From: Leucobacter chromiireducens subsp. chromiireducens
GTDB taxonomy: Bacteria; Actinomycetota; Actinomycetes; Actinomycetales; Microbacteriaceae
Direction of reading: 5' to 3'
Length of the DNA stretch: 64,000 nt
Assembly (NCBI RefSeq): GCF_016758255.1
Contig: NZ_QYAD01000001.1
Location: 1,054,001 to 1,118,000 of the forward strand
Shown: piece after piece, positions 10,315 through 18,075 of the stretch
How positions within the stretch are numbered: position 1 is the stretch's first letter
Layout of the letters: each line of letters starts with the position of its first letter
The notes under the pieces: model-generated
Told to the model about the DNA's origin: nothing
Seen by the model: the letters and a program-made list of their open reading frames with translations, nothing else
Databases searched by the model: none
Made by a program: the position numbers and the translations under genes

Positions 10315-10332
10315 CTCCCCCTGTAGGGGGAG
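10315..10332. terminator. Hairpin after gltA
   Basis: There is a perfect 7-bp inverted repeat, CTCCCCC / GGGGGAG, with loop TGTA, 2 bp after the citrate synthase stop. No T-run follows. It may be a weak intrinsic terminator or RNA 3'-end stabiliser. Confidence 0.45.
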
Positions 10333-10354
10333 GGGCCGCGCCTGGCGCGCTCGG

Positions 10355-10360
10355 TAGGGT
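10355..10360 (+). promoter_or_regulatory. -10 box for a leaderless ABC-transporter mRNA
   Basis: TAGGGT lies 6 nt before the ATG at 10367 with no ribosome-binding site between. The spacing places the transcription start at or very near the A of the ATG, as in leaderless actinobacterial genes. Confidence 0.5.
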
Positions 10361-10366
10361 GGCAGT

Positions 10367-11137
10367 ATGGAAACTGCCACCCACCCGGCCGCGCTCGAAC
10401 TCCGCGGCCTTGCCAAACGCTTCGGCGAGAAGATCGCCGTGAACGGGATCTCGCTGACCATTCCGACCGGCTCCTGCTACGGTCTCGTCGGCCCGAACGG
10501 TGCGGGAAAGACGACCACGCTGTCGATGGCCACGGGCCTGTTGCGGCCCGAGTTTGGTCAGGCGCTCATCCACGGTGTCGACGTGTGGGCGCAACCGACG
10601 GAGGCGAAGCAGCTGGTTGGCGTCCTCGCCGACGGCGTGAAACTGTTCGATCGCCTGACCGGCGAGCAGCTCATCACGTACAACGGCCTGCTGTCCGGGC
10701 TTGACGCCGAGACGGTGGCGCGACGTTGCGCGGATCTCCTGACCATGCTCGACCTGAATGACGCGGGGAACACGCTCGTGGTCGACTACTCCGCCGGCAT
10801 GACGAAGAAGATCGCGCTTGCCTGCGCGCTCGTGCACGCGCCGCGCGTGCTGGTCCTCGATGAGCCGTTTGAGTCGGTCGACCCGGTCTCGGCGGCGAAC
10901 ATTCGCGACATTCTGCAGGGCTTCGTGCGCGGTGGGGGCACGGTGATCGTGTCGAGCCACTCGATGGATCTGGTGCAGCGCATGTGCGATCACGTCGCGG
11001 TCATCGCAAACGGTCGGGTGCTTGCCGCAGGAACCGTCGACGAAGTGCGCGGCAGCTCCACGCTCGAGGACCGCTTTGTCGAGCTCGTGGGCGGGCGTCA
11101 GCACCTGGAGGGCCCGTCATGGCTGAATCAGGCGTAG
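10367..11137 (+). CDS. ABC transporter ATP-binding protein
   Basis: This 256-residue nucleotide-binding subunit of an ABC exporter has Walker A GPNGAGKTT, a Walker B ending VLVLDEPF, and H-loop VSSHSM. The signature motif reads YSAGM, not LSGGQ, as in several Gram-positive export ATPases of the CcmA/multidrug type. The ATG at 10367 is probably leaderless. Its last 19 bp overlap the start of the membrane subunit gene at 11119, so the two are translationally coupled. The substrate is unknown. The next gene downstream encodes a secreted surface protein, which makes a lipid or envelope substrate possible, but that is conjecture. Confidence 0.9.
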   Translation: METATHPAALELRGLAKRFGEKIAVNGISLTIPTGSCYGLVGPNGAGKTTTLSMATGLLRPEFGQALIHGVDVWAQPTEAKQLVGVLADGVKLFDRLTGEQLITYNGLLSGLDAETVARRCADLLTMLDLNDAGNTLVVDYSAGMTKKIALACALVHAPRVLVLDEPFESVDPVSAANIRDILQGFVRGGGTVIVSSHSMDLVQRMCDHVAVIANGRVLAAGTVDEVRGSSTLEDRFVELVGGRQHLEGPSWLNQA

Positions 11138-12771
11138 CCCCGGCGGCGGCCCGCATGGTGCCCCTGATCGGCACGGCACAGCCGCGCACGGGGGCGCTCG
11201 CTCGCGTGCGCGTGCTGGTGCGTCTGCGCTTCCGCGTGCTATGGAACACACTGACCCGGCACCCGTGGCAGCTGGTGGGCGCGATCATCGGCGTCCTGTA
11301 CGGGCTCGGGGTGCTCGGTATGGTCGTCGTGGGCCTCGTCGCGGCCTCGGGCCTCGATCCGCAGCTCGCCCGCACCTCGCTGATCTTTGGTGGTGCCGCA
11401 CTGATCCTGGGTTGGATGCTCGGCCCCATCGTCTCCTCCGGGATGGACCGTACCCTCGATCCCGCGCGACTGGTGATGTTCCCCATGAGCGCGGGCACCC
11501 AGCTGAGTGGGATCGTGGCCGCGAGCCTTCTCGGTGTGCCCGGCATCGTGACGCTGCTTGTCTCAGCAGCGACCGCGGCAACTTGGTTCCGCTCGCCGGC
11601 GGCAGTGATCGCCGCGATCCTCCTCGCGCCGGTCGCCGCGCTCACGTGCGTGCTGGCCTGCCAGCTGATGGTCACCGCGCTGTCGCGCGCCACAGCAAGC
11701 CGCCGCTTCCGCGAGATCATCGGCGGCATCGTGATCCTCTTGCTCGTCTGCGCGGGTCCGCTCATCGCGGGCATTGGCTCGGGCGCCGCAGCGCTCGCGG
11801 AGCGCCTGCCGGCGATTGCCGACGGGATCTCATGGTCGCCACTCGGTGCGGTGTGGGCCGTGCCCGCGGAACTCGCCCGCGGTGCGTGGGGAGTTGCCGT
11901 GGCGAAATTGCTCATCGCACTCGCCACTCCGGTGCTGCTGTTTTTCGCTTGGCGGCCGCTCTACCTCTCGAATCTCGGCGCGATGACCGAAGGCTCGCGT
12001 GCCACCGCGAAGCGCGGCGCCGGCTGGTTCGCGCGCTTCCCGGATACGCCGCGCGGCGCGGTCGCCGCCCGCGCGTTCACCTACTGGCTGCGCGACCCGC
12101 GCTACCTACAGAGCCTCCTCGTGGTGCTCGTCATGCCGGTGATCTTCGCGTTCGTGTCGGGCAGCTCGGGTGCGCCGATCCTGCTCCCGGGCTCCACCGT
12201 CATGGTCGCGGTGATGCTCTCGCTCAGTACCTTCACCGACATCTCGTACGATGGCACGGCGTTCAGCACGCACATCCTGCGCGGGGTGCGAGGAATTGAC
12301 GACCGCGTGGGGCGCATCTGGGCAAACGCGTTGCTTGCGATCCCGAGCGTGATCATCGTCGCGGTGGTCACCACGGCGATCGTGGGTCGCTTCGACCAGC
12401 TGCCGACGCTCCTCGGTCTGACGGCGGCCGTGACGCTTGGCGGGTTCGGGGTGTCGAGCGTGTGCTCGGCGCTCTTCATCATGCCGGTGCCGCAGTCTGG
12501 GGAGAACCCCTTCGTGTCGAAGCCCGGCGCAGGCATGCTCAGCCTCATTGGGATGGCCGGTTCGTACGGATCGCTCGCGGTGATCGCGCTGCCCACGATC
12601 GGTCTCACGATCGCCGCGGCGATTACCGAGCAGCCGCTCTACATTTGGTTGACCTTCGCGGTCGGACTACTGAGTGGCGCACTCGTCTGCTGGTTCGGGG
12701 TGCGGTGGGGTGCGGCGATCTACGATCGCAAGGCACCCGAGCTGCTCGCCCGAGTGGTCGCGCAGGGCTAG
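11119..12771 (+). CDS. ABC exporter membrane protein
   Basis: This 550-residue polytopic membrane protein has about twelve hydrophobic segments, for example LVGAIIGVLYGLGVLGMVVV and the stretch around VIILLLVCAGPLIAGIG. It has no ATPase domain. The ATG at 11119 overlaps the ATPase gene by 19 bp, and the open frame upstream of it is only the out-of-frame reading of that gene. A central cytosolic loop carries DPRYLQSLLVVLV, a pattern seen in ABC-2-type permeases. Together with the preceding gene it forms a two-component exporter. I recognise no family-specific name; the substrate cannot be predicted from sequence alone. Confidence 0.8.
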   Translation: MAESGVAPAAARMVPLIGTAQPRTGALARVRVLVRLRFRVLWNTLTRHPWQLVGAIIGVLYGLGVLGMVVVGLVAASGLDPQLARTSLIFGGAALILGWMLGPIVSSGMDRTLDPARLVMFPMSAGTQLSGIVAASLLGVPGIVTLLVSAATAATWFRSPAAVIAAILLAPVAALTCVLACQLMVTALSRATASRRFREIIGGIVILLLVCAGPLIAGIGSGAAALAERLPAIADGISWSPLGAVWAVPAELARGAWGVAVAKLLIALATPVLLFFAWRPLYLSNLGAMTEGSRATAKRGAGWFARFPDTPRGAVAARAFTYWLRDPRYLQSLLVVLVMPVIFAFVSGSSGAPILLPGSTVMVAVMLSLSTFTDISYDGTAFSTHILRGVRGIDDRVGRIWANALLAIPSVIIVAVVTTAIVGRFDQLPTLLGLTAAVTLGGFGVSSVCSALFIMPVPQSGENPFVSKPGAGMLSLIGMAGSYGSLAVIALPTIGLTIAAAITEQPLYIWLTFAVGLLSGALVCWFGVRWGAAIYDRKAPELLARVVAQG

Positions 12772-12779
12772 ATTCCGCG

Positions 12780-12811
12780 GGCGGACACCGTGCGTTTGCG
12801 CGGTGTTCGCC
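12780..12811. terminator. Hairpin after the ABC exporter operon
   Basis: An 11-bp stem with one G-T pair (GGCGGACACCG / CGGTGTTCGCC) and a 10-nt loop starts 8 bp after the permease stop. It lacks a T-run. Probable transcription terminator before the surface-protein gene. Confidence 0.5.
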
Positions 12812-12866
12812 ACTCGGCAACCCCCGACTGATGCGATGGTTTCGCACCATCCATCACGAAGGAGTT

Positions 12867-15161
12867 ATGTTGCCCAGAACCGTCCGACCGTTCGCCGCGC
12901 TTGCCGCCGGCGCTATCGGAGTTACCTGCCTCACCCTTTCCCCGGTGGGCGCCGCGCTCGCCGTGCCCGCACCACCCACCGCGGCCCCCGCGGGGCTGCA
13001 GCTGTCCGAGATTGAGTCGAACGGCGGCACACCGGGCGACTGGGTCGAGTTCCGCAATGCGGGCACCGCCGCCGTGGACCTCGGCGGGTTCAGCGTGCGT
13101 GATAGCGAGGACACGCATGAGTTTGTGATTCCCGCGGGCACACTGGTGGAGCCAGGCGCATTCTTCGTGCTCGACGAGTTTGACAAGAAGACCGGCCTCG
13201 GCCAGTTCGACTTCGGCCTCGGCAAGGCGGACGAGGTGCGTCTCTTCGATCCCGCGGGGGAGCTTGTCGATCAGGTGAGCTGGTCCGCGCACGCAGAACA
13301 CACGCTGGGCCGCACGGCTGCGGGTGACTGGGCGGAGACCTCCGAGGCCACGAAGGGCGCCGAGAACCGATTCGCCGAGACCACTGAACCGGAGCCCGTC
13401 TCGCCGCTGCGACTCAGCGAGGTTGACTCGCAGCCGGCGGACTGGGTGGAGCTCGTCAACACCGGAACCGAGGAGTTTGCGCTTGCGGGCTTCGAGCTGC
13501 GCGACAACTCCGATGATCACAGCTGGAAGTTCCCGGCGGGGGCGACCCTCGCGCCCGGCGCGTACCTCGTTGTTGACGAGAACTCGCTCGGCATCGTGGG
13601 CACGCAGGATGGTCTCTTCCGGGAAGCGATTGGGATCGGGAGTGCCGATCAGATCCGTTTGTTCGATCCCTCGGGCGCGCTGATCGACGACACGGGTGCG
13701 TGGACTGCGCACGCTGCAATCGATGGGGACCCGGCGCTCGCGACGCTTGCGCGCTGCAGCGTAGGGACGGGGCCGTTCGTGCTTGCTCACCCGACGCCCG
13801 GCGCCGCGAACCGCTGCGTGACCGACGGCGGCGGTGACGGTGGCACGGGCGGCGAGACACCGAGCTACGAGAACCTCGCATGGCCGGGCGCAGCCGCGGT
13901 GACGAAGGTGGATGCCTCGCGCATGTTCCTCGAGGACAGCTCGGGGCTCGACACGCAGGTCACCGAGGATGGCGTGGTGCTGTGGGCGGTCGACAACGGT
14001 GAGGGCCGGTTCTGGAAGCTCGACGTGCAGGCGGACGGCTCCGCGCGCTTCGCGGAGGGCTGGGCTGAGGGAAAGCGAGCTCGCTTCCAGAAGGATGCCG
14101 ACAACCCGCGCGCGGCCGGTCCGGACACGGAGGGCATCACGGCCGCGAACGACGGCTTCATCTACCTTGCGTCCGAGCGTGACAACAGTGCGAAGGGCGT
14201 CAACTACAACGTCGTGCTGCAGATTGATCCTGAGTCCGCCGGCCCGGATGTTGTCGCGAGCACGGAGTGGGATCTGACCGCGCTGCTGCCGCAGGTCAGC
14301 GCGAACCTGGGGATCGAGGCGGTCGAGTGGGTCGCGGATAAGGATCTCGCCGGTGCACTCATCGACGCGAACACGGGCCTGGGCTACAACCCAGCTGACT
14401 ACCCGCTGCACGGCGACGGACTCTTCTTTGTTGCGGTAGAGGACGGTGGCCAGGTGTTTGCCTTCGCCCTGAACACTGACGGGAGCGCCACACGCGTTGC
14501 TGAGGTGAAGCCGGGGCTCGGCGGCGTCATGGCGCTCGACTGGGATACCGTGCTTGGCGGTCTGTGGGCCGTGTGCGATGACGGGTGCAACGGGGATGCG
14601 GCGTTCATCACGCTGAATGGAACGGCGACGCCCGAGGTGACGCACTACGCGCGTCCCGCGGAGCTGCCGAACACGAACAACGAGGGATTCGCGACCGCGC
14701 CGGCCGAGCTGAGTGGCGCCGTGGGCGCTGCTGCCGCGCGGGCTGGTGAGGCCGTCGCTGTGCGCGCAGCCGACCCTGCGCTGTCGCGTCCGGCCTGGTG
14801 GTTCACTGACGGTGTGAAGACGGGGGCGCTGCACGCGGGAACGCTCTCGGTGGCGGGCGAGCCGGGTGGTGAGAACCCTGGCGGTGAGAACCCCGGTGGC
14901 GAAAACCCCGGTGGCGAAAACCCCGGTGGCGAAAACCCCGACTCCGGGACCGGAACCGAGACCACGCCCGATACCGGCGCGCAGCCGAAGCCGCAGGTTG
15001 CGCAGGGGACGAGTGATCAGCTCGCGCAGACCGGATCTGGATCCGGTGCGCTCGTGCTCTTTGGCGCCGCGGTGCTTGCCCTCGTGGGCGCGGCAGCACT
15101 CGTGTTCGGTCGCCGCGGAACGCGTGCGACGACGAGTGCGCTGCCCGTGATTGGCGAGTAG
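12867..15161 (+). CDS. Secreted lamin-tail / beta-propeller surface protein with LAxTG sortase signal
   Basis: This is a 764-residue exported protein. Residues 1-35 form a signal peptide ending near ALAVPAPP. Two lamin-tail-like domains follow at about 45-145 and 170-290; each contains a DWVEF or DWVEL segment and a DEVRLFDPAG or DQIRLFDPSG block. Residues about 320-650 look like a beta-propeller of the SdiA-regulated/phytase-esterase-like type (TEGITAANDGFIYLASERD). Five GGENP repeats form a spacer at about 667-691. LAQTG at 719-723 plus a hydrophobic helix and arginines is a class E sortase anchor. The ATG at 12867 follows GAAGGAG; the longer open frame upstream is a shadow. The function is unknown; extracellular DNA or phosphate-ester turnover is one possibility. 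Confidence 0.85.
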   Translation: MLPRTVRPFAALAAGAIGVTCLTLSPVGAALAVPAPPTAAPAGLQLSEIESNGGTPGDWVEFRNAGTAAVDLGGFSVRDSEDTHEFVIPAGTLVEPGAFFVLDEFDKKTGLGQFDFGLGKADEVRLFDPAGELVDQVSWSAHAEHTLGRTAAGDWAETSEATKGAENRFAETTEPEPVSPLRLSEVDSQPADWVELVNTGTEEFALAGFELRDNSDDHSWKFPAGATLAPGAYLVVDENSLGIVGTQDGLFREAIGIGSADQIRLFDPSGALIDDTGAWTAHAAIDGDPALATLARCSVGTGPFVLAHPTPGAANRCVTDGGGDGGTGGETPSYENLAWPGAAAVTKVDASRMFLEDSSGLDTQVTEDGVVLWAVDNGEGRFWKLDVQADGSARFAEGWAEGKRARFQKDADNPRAAGPDTEGITAANDGFIYLASERDNSAKGVNYNVVLQIDPESAGPDVVASTEWDLTALLPQVSANLGIEAVEWVADKDLAGALIDANTGLGYNPADYPLHGDGLFFVAVEDGGQVFAFALNTDGSATRVAEVKPGLGGVMALDWDTVLGGLWAVCDDGCNGDAAFITLNGTATPEVTHYARPAELPNTNNEGFATAPAELSGAVGAAAARAGEAVAVRAADPALSRPAWWFTDGVKTGALHAGTLSVAGEPGGENPGGENPGGENPGGENPGGENPDSGTGTETTPDTGAQPKPQVAQGTSDQLAQTGSGSGALVLFGAAVLALVGAAALVFGRRGTRATTSALPVIGE
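14865..14939 (+). repeat. Five 15-bp tandem repeats encoding GGENP
   Basis: Five in-frame 15-bp units encode GGENP in the wall-spanning linker of the surface protein. The last three units are identical in DNA, and the first two differ only at silent positions, suggesting recent expansion by slippage. Confidence 0.9.
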
Positions 15162-15191
15162 CCACACAACTGAGTTCAACACAACACAGCA

Positions 15192-15248
15192 CCGCCCCGG
15201 CCGGGCCACTACGCGGAAGAGTTGCGCGGGTGGCTTCGGCCGGGGCGG
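15192..15248. terminator. Bidirectional hairpin between surface protein and dapD
   Basis: A perfect 12-bp stem, CCGCCCCGGCCG / CGGCCGGGGCGG, with a 33-nt loop lies between two convergent genes. It may terminate both. No T-run. Confidence 0.45.
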
Positions 15249-15285
15249 GGCGGTGTGGCGGAGCGCTGAGAACGTCCGGCGAGGA

Positions 15286-16242
15286 CTACGCGTGCAGCGC
15301 GGCGTTCAGCACAATGCCAGAGCCCTCGCGCGGCAGCGCCTCCACGGCGCCCGTGCGTGAATTCCGGCGGAAGAGCAACTGGGCAACGCCGGAAAGTTCG
15401 ACGGCCTTGACCTCAACAGGCTCGCCCGCTGAATCTGCGGTGCCCTGCGGCAAGACAACCTTGGTGCCAGCGGTGACGTAGAGCCCGGCCTCGACAACGC
15501 TGTCGTCGCCCACCGAGATCCCGACGCCCGAGTTTGCGCCGAGCAGCGCGCGTTCGCCGATCGTAATGCGCTGCGTGCCGCCCCCGGAGAGGGTGCCCAT
15601 GATGGACGCGCCGCCGCCGATGTCGGAGCCGTCGCCGACGACCACGCCCTGCGAGATGCGGCCCTCCACCATGGATGCGCCGAGCGTGCCGGCGTTGAAG
15701 TTGACGAAGCCCTCATGCATCACGGTGGTGCCCGGCGCAAGGTGCGCGCCGAGGCGGACACGCGATGCGTCAGCGATGCGCACGCCCGCGGGGACCACGT
15801 AGTCGGTGAGGCGCGGGAACTTGTCGAGACCCACTGCGGTGATGCCCGCGCGCTTCAACTGGGGGAGACGCGCCGCGTACTCTTCGGGGAGCATGGGGCC
15901 CGCGCTCGTCCAGGCAATGTTCGGCAGCTTGCCGAAAATGCCGTCGAGGTTCAGCGAGTTCGGCAGTGCGAGGCAGTGCGAAAGGAGATGCAGCCGCAGG
16001 TACGCGTCCTCGGTGGTTGCCGGCGCCGCGTCAAGATCGATCTCAACGTTGACGAAGCGCAGTTCGACCCCGCGTGCGTCATCGGTTCCGGTGAGTCCGG
16101 CAAGCTCAGCGGGAGCGATCCACGGATCGCGGTCCTCCGGGCGCTTGCCGAGTGCGGGGGCGGGGAACCAGGCGTCGAGGGTGGAGCCGTCGGCGGCGAT
16201 CGTCGCGATTCCGGCGGCCCAGGCGTAGCGGGTCTCAGTCAT
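15286..16242 (-). CDS. dapD: 2,3,4,5-tetrahydropyridine-2,6-dicarboxylate N-succinyltransferase
   Basis: This 318-residue left-handed beta-helix acyltransferase transfers succinyl from succinyl-CoA to tetrahydrodipicolinate, the first step of the succinylase branch of diaminopimelate synthesis. Hexapeptide-repeat sequence is visible from [27 protein letters not shown] through [23 protein letters not shown]. The N-terminal domain is the actinobacterial form. The open frame continues far upstream over dapE, but the ATG at 16242 starts the family-typical [15 protein letters not shown]. It is divergent from dapE with only 63 bp between start codons, and TAGCAT 7 nt before the ATG indicates a leaderless transcript. 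Confidence 0.94.
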   Translation of the reverse strand: MTETRYAWAAGIATIAADGSTLDAWFPAPALGKRPEDRDPWIAPAELAGLTGTDDARGVELRFVNVEIDLDAAPATTEDAYLRLHLLSHCLALPNSLNLDGIFGKLPNIAWTSAGPMLPEEYAARLPQLKRAGITAVGLDKFPRLTDYVVPAGVRIADASRVRLGAHLAPGTTVMHEGFVNFNAGTLGASMVEGRISQGVVVGDGSDIGGGASIMGTLSGGGTQRITIGERALLGANSGVGISVGDDSVVEAGLYVTAGTKVVLPQGTADSAGEPVEVKAVELSGVAQLLFRRNSRTGAVEALPREGSGIVLNAALHA

Positions 16243-16249
16243 ACACTCA

Positions 16250-16299
16250 ATGCTAGCGAAGCCTGCGGCTCGCGGGCGCCGCTGCGAACCGCCTAGGCT
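16250..16299. promoter_or_regulatory. Divergent dapD/dapE promoters, both apparently leaderless
   Basis: On the minus strand, TAGCAT (16250-16255) lies 7 nt before the dapD ATG. On the plus strand, TAGGCT (16294-16299) lies 6 nt before the dapE GTG. Neither gene has a ribosome-binding site. The two RNA polymerase sites are back to back within 63 bp, so a regulator bound between them could affect both. Confidence 0.55.
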
Positions 16300-16305
16300 G
16301 GTCGG

Positions 16306-17427
16306 GTGAGCACCCAGGAGAACCCGCGCCCCGTCTTCCGCCTCGATCCCGCATCCGGTCCTGTTGCGCTGACCCGTCAGCTGTGCGACATCCCGTCGGT
16401 GTCGGGCGACGAGCTCGCCATCGCTGATGCGGTGGCCGCGATGCTTGCGGAGCACGCCCCCCACCTCAGCGTCACGCGTGATGGGGACACGATCATCGCC
16501 CGCACCGAGCTGGGGCGCGATCGCCGCGTCGCGATCGCTGGTCATCTCGACACCGTGCCGATCAACGACAACCTGCCCGTGCGCGACATGGTGGAGCCAG
16601 ACACCGGTGAGGCCATGATCTGGGGACGCGGCACCGTCGACATGAAGGCGGGCGTCGCCGTGCAGCTTGCGCTCGCGGTCGAGCTGGTTGACCCCTCCGT
16701 CGACCTCACCTGGGTCTGGTACGACCACGAGGAGGTCGCCTCCGATCTGAGTGGGCTGGGCCGCGCGATGCGCAACCACCCCGAGCTTTTCACCGCGGAC
16801 TTCGCGATTCTGGGGGAGCCCTCCAACGGCACGATCGAGGGCGGCTGTAACGGGACCCTGCGGGCCCGCGTCGCGCTCACAGGAAAGCGTGCGCACTCGG
16901 CGCGGAGCTGGATGGGCGTGAACGCGATCCACCGTGCTGGCGCGCTGCTGGCCCGGCTCGAGGCGTATGAGGCCGAGCGTGTGGTGGTCGATGGCCTCGA
17001 GTACCGAGAAGGCCTCAACGCGGTGCGTGTGGAGGGTGGCGTTGCGGGCAACGTGATTCCGGATCGCTGCGTCATCGAGGTGAACTACCGGTTTGCGCCG
17101 AGCCGCTCGGGGGATGACGCCGTGGCGTTTGTGCGCGAGTTCTTCGCCGACGCTGATGACGTGGAGATCGTCGACCTGTCGCCGGGCGCGCGCCCGGGCC
17201 TCGACGCGCCGCTCGCGCAGCGCTTCGTCGCGGCGGTGGGGCAGGAGCCCAGCGCAAAGCTCGGCTGGACCGATGTGTCTCGCTTTTCTGCGCTCGGGAT
17301 CCCCGCGGTGAACTTCGGGCCGGGGAACGCGTTGCTCGCCCACGCGGACGACGAGCGGGTGCCGGTCGCCCAGATTGAGCACGGCTATGCGGCGCTCAAG
17401 AGCTGGCTTTCTGGTCCTGTGGCGTAG
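16306..17427 (+). CDS. dapE: Succinyl-diaminopimelate desuccinylase
   Basis: This 373-residue M20 zinc peptidase-family enzyme removes succinate from N-succinyl-LL-diaminopimelate, giving LL-diaminopimelate for peptidoglycan and lysine. Metal-ligand blocks are visible: [18 protein letters not shown], the DHEEVAS glutamate pair and [14 protein letters not shown]. The dimerisation-domain histidine is in [12 protein letters not shown]. The GTG at 16306 has no ribosome-binding site and sits 6 nt after TAGGCT. The length and N-terminus match actinobacterial DapE. Divergence from dapD keeps the two consecutive pathway steps under one short control region. Confidence 0.94.
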   Translation: MSTQENPRPVFRLDPASGPVALTRQLCDIPSVSGDELAIADAVAAMLAEHAPHLSVTRDGDTIIARTELGRDRRVAIAGHLDTVPINDNLPVRDMVEPDTGEAMIWGRGTVDMKAGVAVQLALAVELVDPSVDLTWVWYDHEEVASDLSGLGRAMRNHPELFTADFAILGEPSNGTIEGGCNGTLRARVALTGKRAHSARSWMGVNAIHRAGALLARLEAYEAERVVVDGLEYREGLNAVRVEGGVAGNVIPDRCVIEVNYRFAPSRSGDDAVAFVREFFADADDVEIVDLSPGARPGLDAPLAQRFVAAVGQEPSAKLGWTDVSRFSALGIPAVNFGPGNALLAHADDERVPVAQIEHGYAALKSWLSGPVA

Positions 17428-17575
17428 CCTCGGAACGCTTCTGGGGGCTCTGCGATCCCGATCTGCTGGGCGTCACTTTCCGCCGCGCCCGTCATCTGGC
17501 GCAGTCTGAGTTCGCCTTGGCGGTCAGCGGACCGATAAAATGGATGCGAACCACCAAACTATGCGAGGAGGCGTC

Positions 17576-17746
17576 ATGGCTGCAATGAAACCGAGGACTG
17601 GGGATGGACCCATGGAGGCGGTGCGTGAAAGCAGGCTGATCGTCGTGCGTGTTCCGCTTGAAGGCGGAGGACGTCTCGTGGTGTCGGTGAATGACCAGGA
17701 AGCCGCCGAGCTGCGTGACGTGCTCGCTGGCGTGCTCGACGGCTAA
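17576..17746 (+). CDS. DUF3117 domain-containing small protein
   Basis: This 56-residue protein begins MAAMKPRTGDGPMEAV and contains RVPLEGGGRLVVSVN, which closely matches the actinobacterial DUF3117 family. The function of the family is unknown. The ATG at 17576 follows GCGAGGAG with good spacing. An ATG 12 codons upstream lacks a ribosome-binding site and is not part of the family. The gene lies alone between dapE and a strong hairpin, with a TAAAAT that may be its -10 box at 17536-17541. It is a useful marker of the actinobacterial chromosome core. Confidence 0.88.
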   Translation: MAAMKPRTGDGPMEAVRESRLIVVRVPLEGGGRLVVSVNDQEAAELRDVLAGVLDG

Positions 17747-18075
17747 CCACACCCGTACGCGCCGGCTCGGCGCACATGCGACAGGCCCCGCTCCTCATCC
17801 GAGGAGCGGGGCCTGTCGCATGTGTGGCGCGGAACGCGGCGCTCAGTGGCGAGGCTGCGAACTCTGTGGCTGCGCGGTTTGCTGGCAGTGCCTCACTCGC
17901 AGACGATTTCCAAGTTGTGTGGACAACTGAACGCCGCGTGACGCGGTGAGGAAGCTTCCGTGACGCTCGCGCGTGTCCCTGACGCCCGGATTCGCAGTGC
18001 GCAGACTGGATTTCGGCGCGACCGGAGCGGTCGCGACGATCCACCACTTCTCAAGACATCTTGGAGCGAGTCACT
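17747..18075. other. 329-bp gene-free stretch
   Basis: The stretch between the DUF3117 gene and the phosphodiesterase gene holds the 24-bp-stem hairpin at 17773-17824 and a small palindrome GTTGTGTGGACAAC around 17914. I see no convincing coding region or RNA gene; the short open frames over it have no family character. Confidence 0.6.
17773..17824. terminator. Hairpin with a perfect 24-bp stem
   Basis: The left arm at 17773-17796 and right arm at 17801-17824 are perfectly complementary over 24 bp, with loop ATCC. It starts 26 bp after the DUF3117 stop. It almost certainly ends that transcript, but the stem is far longer than needed and no T-run follows. Confidence 0.75.

Noticed and set aside
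9188-11104. 638-codon open frame antisense to gltA and the ABC ATPase gene
   Set aside because: It is rich in arginine, histidine and valine as expected for a shadow frame, and it crosses two well-supported genes.
14865-14939. Tandem repeats considered as a CRISPR array
   Set aside because: The units are contiguous 15-mers without spacers and encode GGENP in frame.
12768-15209. 813-codon open frame antisense to the lamin-tail protein
   Set aside because: It is the complementary-frame shadow of a high-GC gene. It has no recognisable domain or ribosome-binding site, while the plus-strand frame has a signal peptide, domains and a sorting signal.
17511-17541. -35/-10 pair before the DUF3117 gene
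   Set aside because: TAAAAT is a fair -10, but the candidate -35 elements give spacings of 13 or 19 bp, so I did not list the pair as a promoter.
17914-17927. GTTGTGTGGACAAC considered as a replication-initiator (DnaA) box
   Set aside because: A single partial match with no further boxes, no AT-rich element and no dnaA or dnaN nearby.
17691-17930. 79-codon cysteine-rich open frame over the long hairpin
   Set aside because: It runs through the DUF3117 gene end and the terminator hairpin, and its cysteines come from the hairpin sequence read in frame. No ribosome-binding site.
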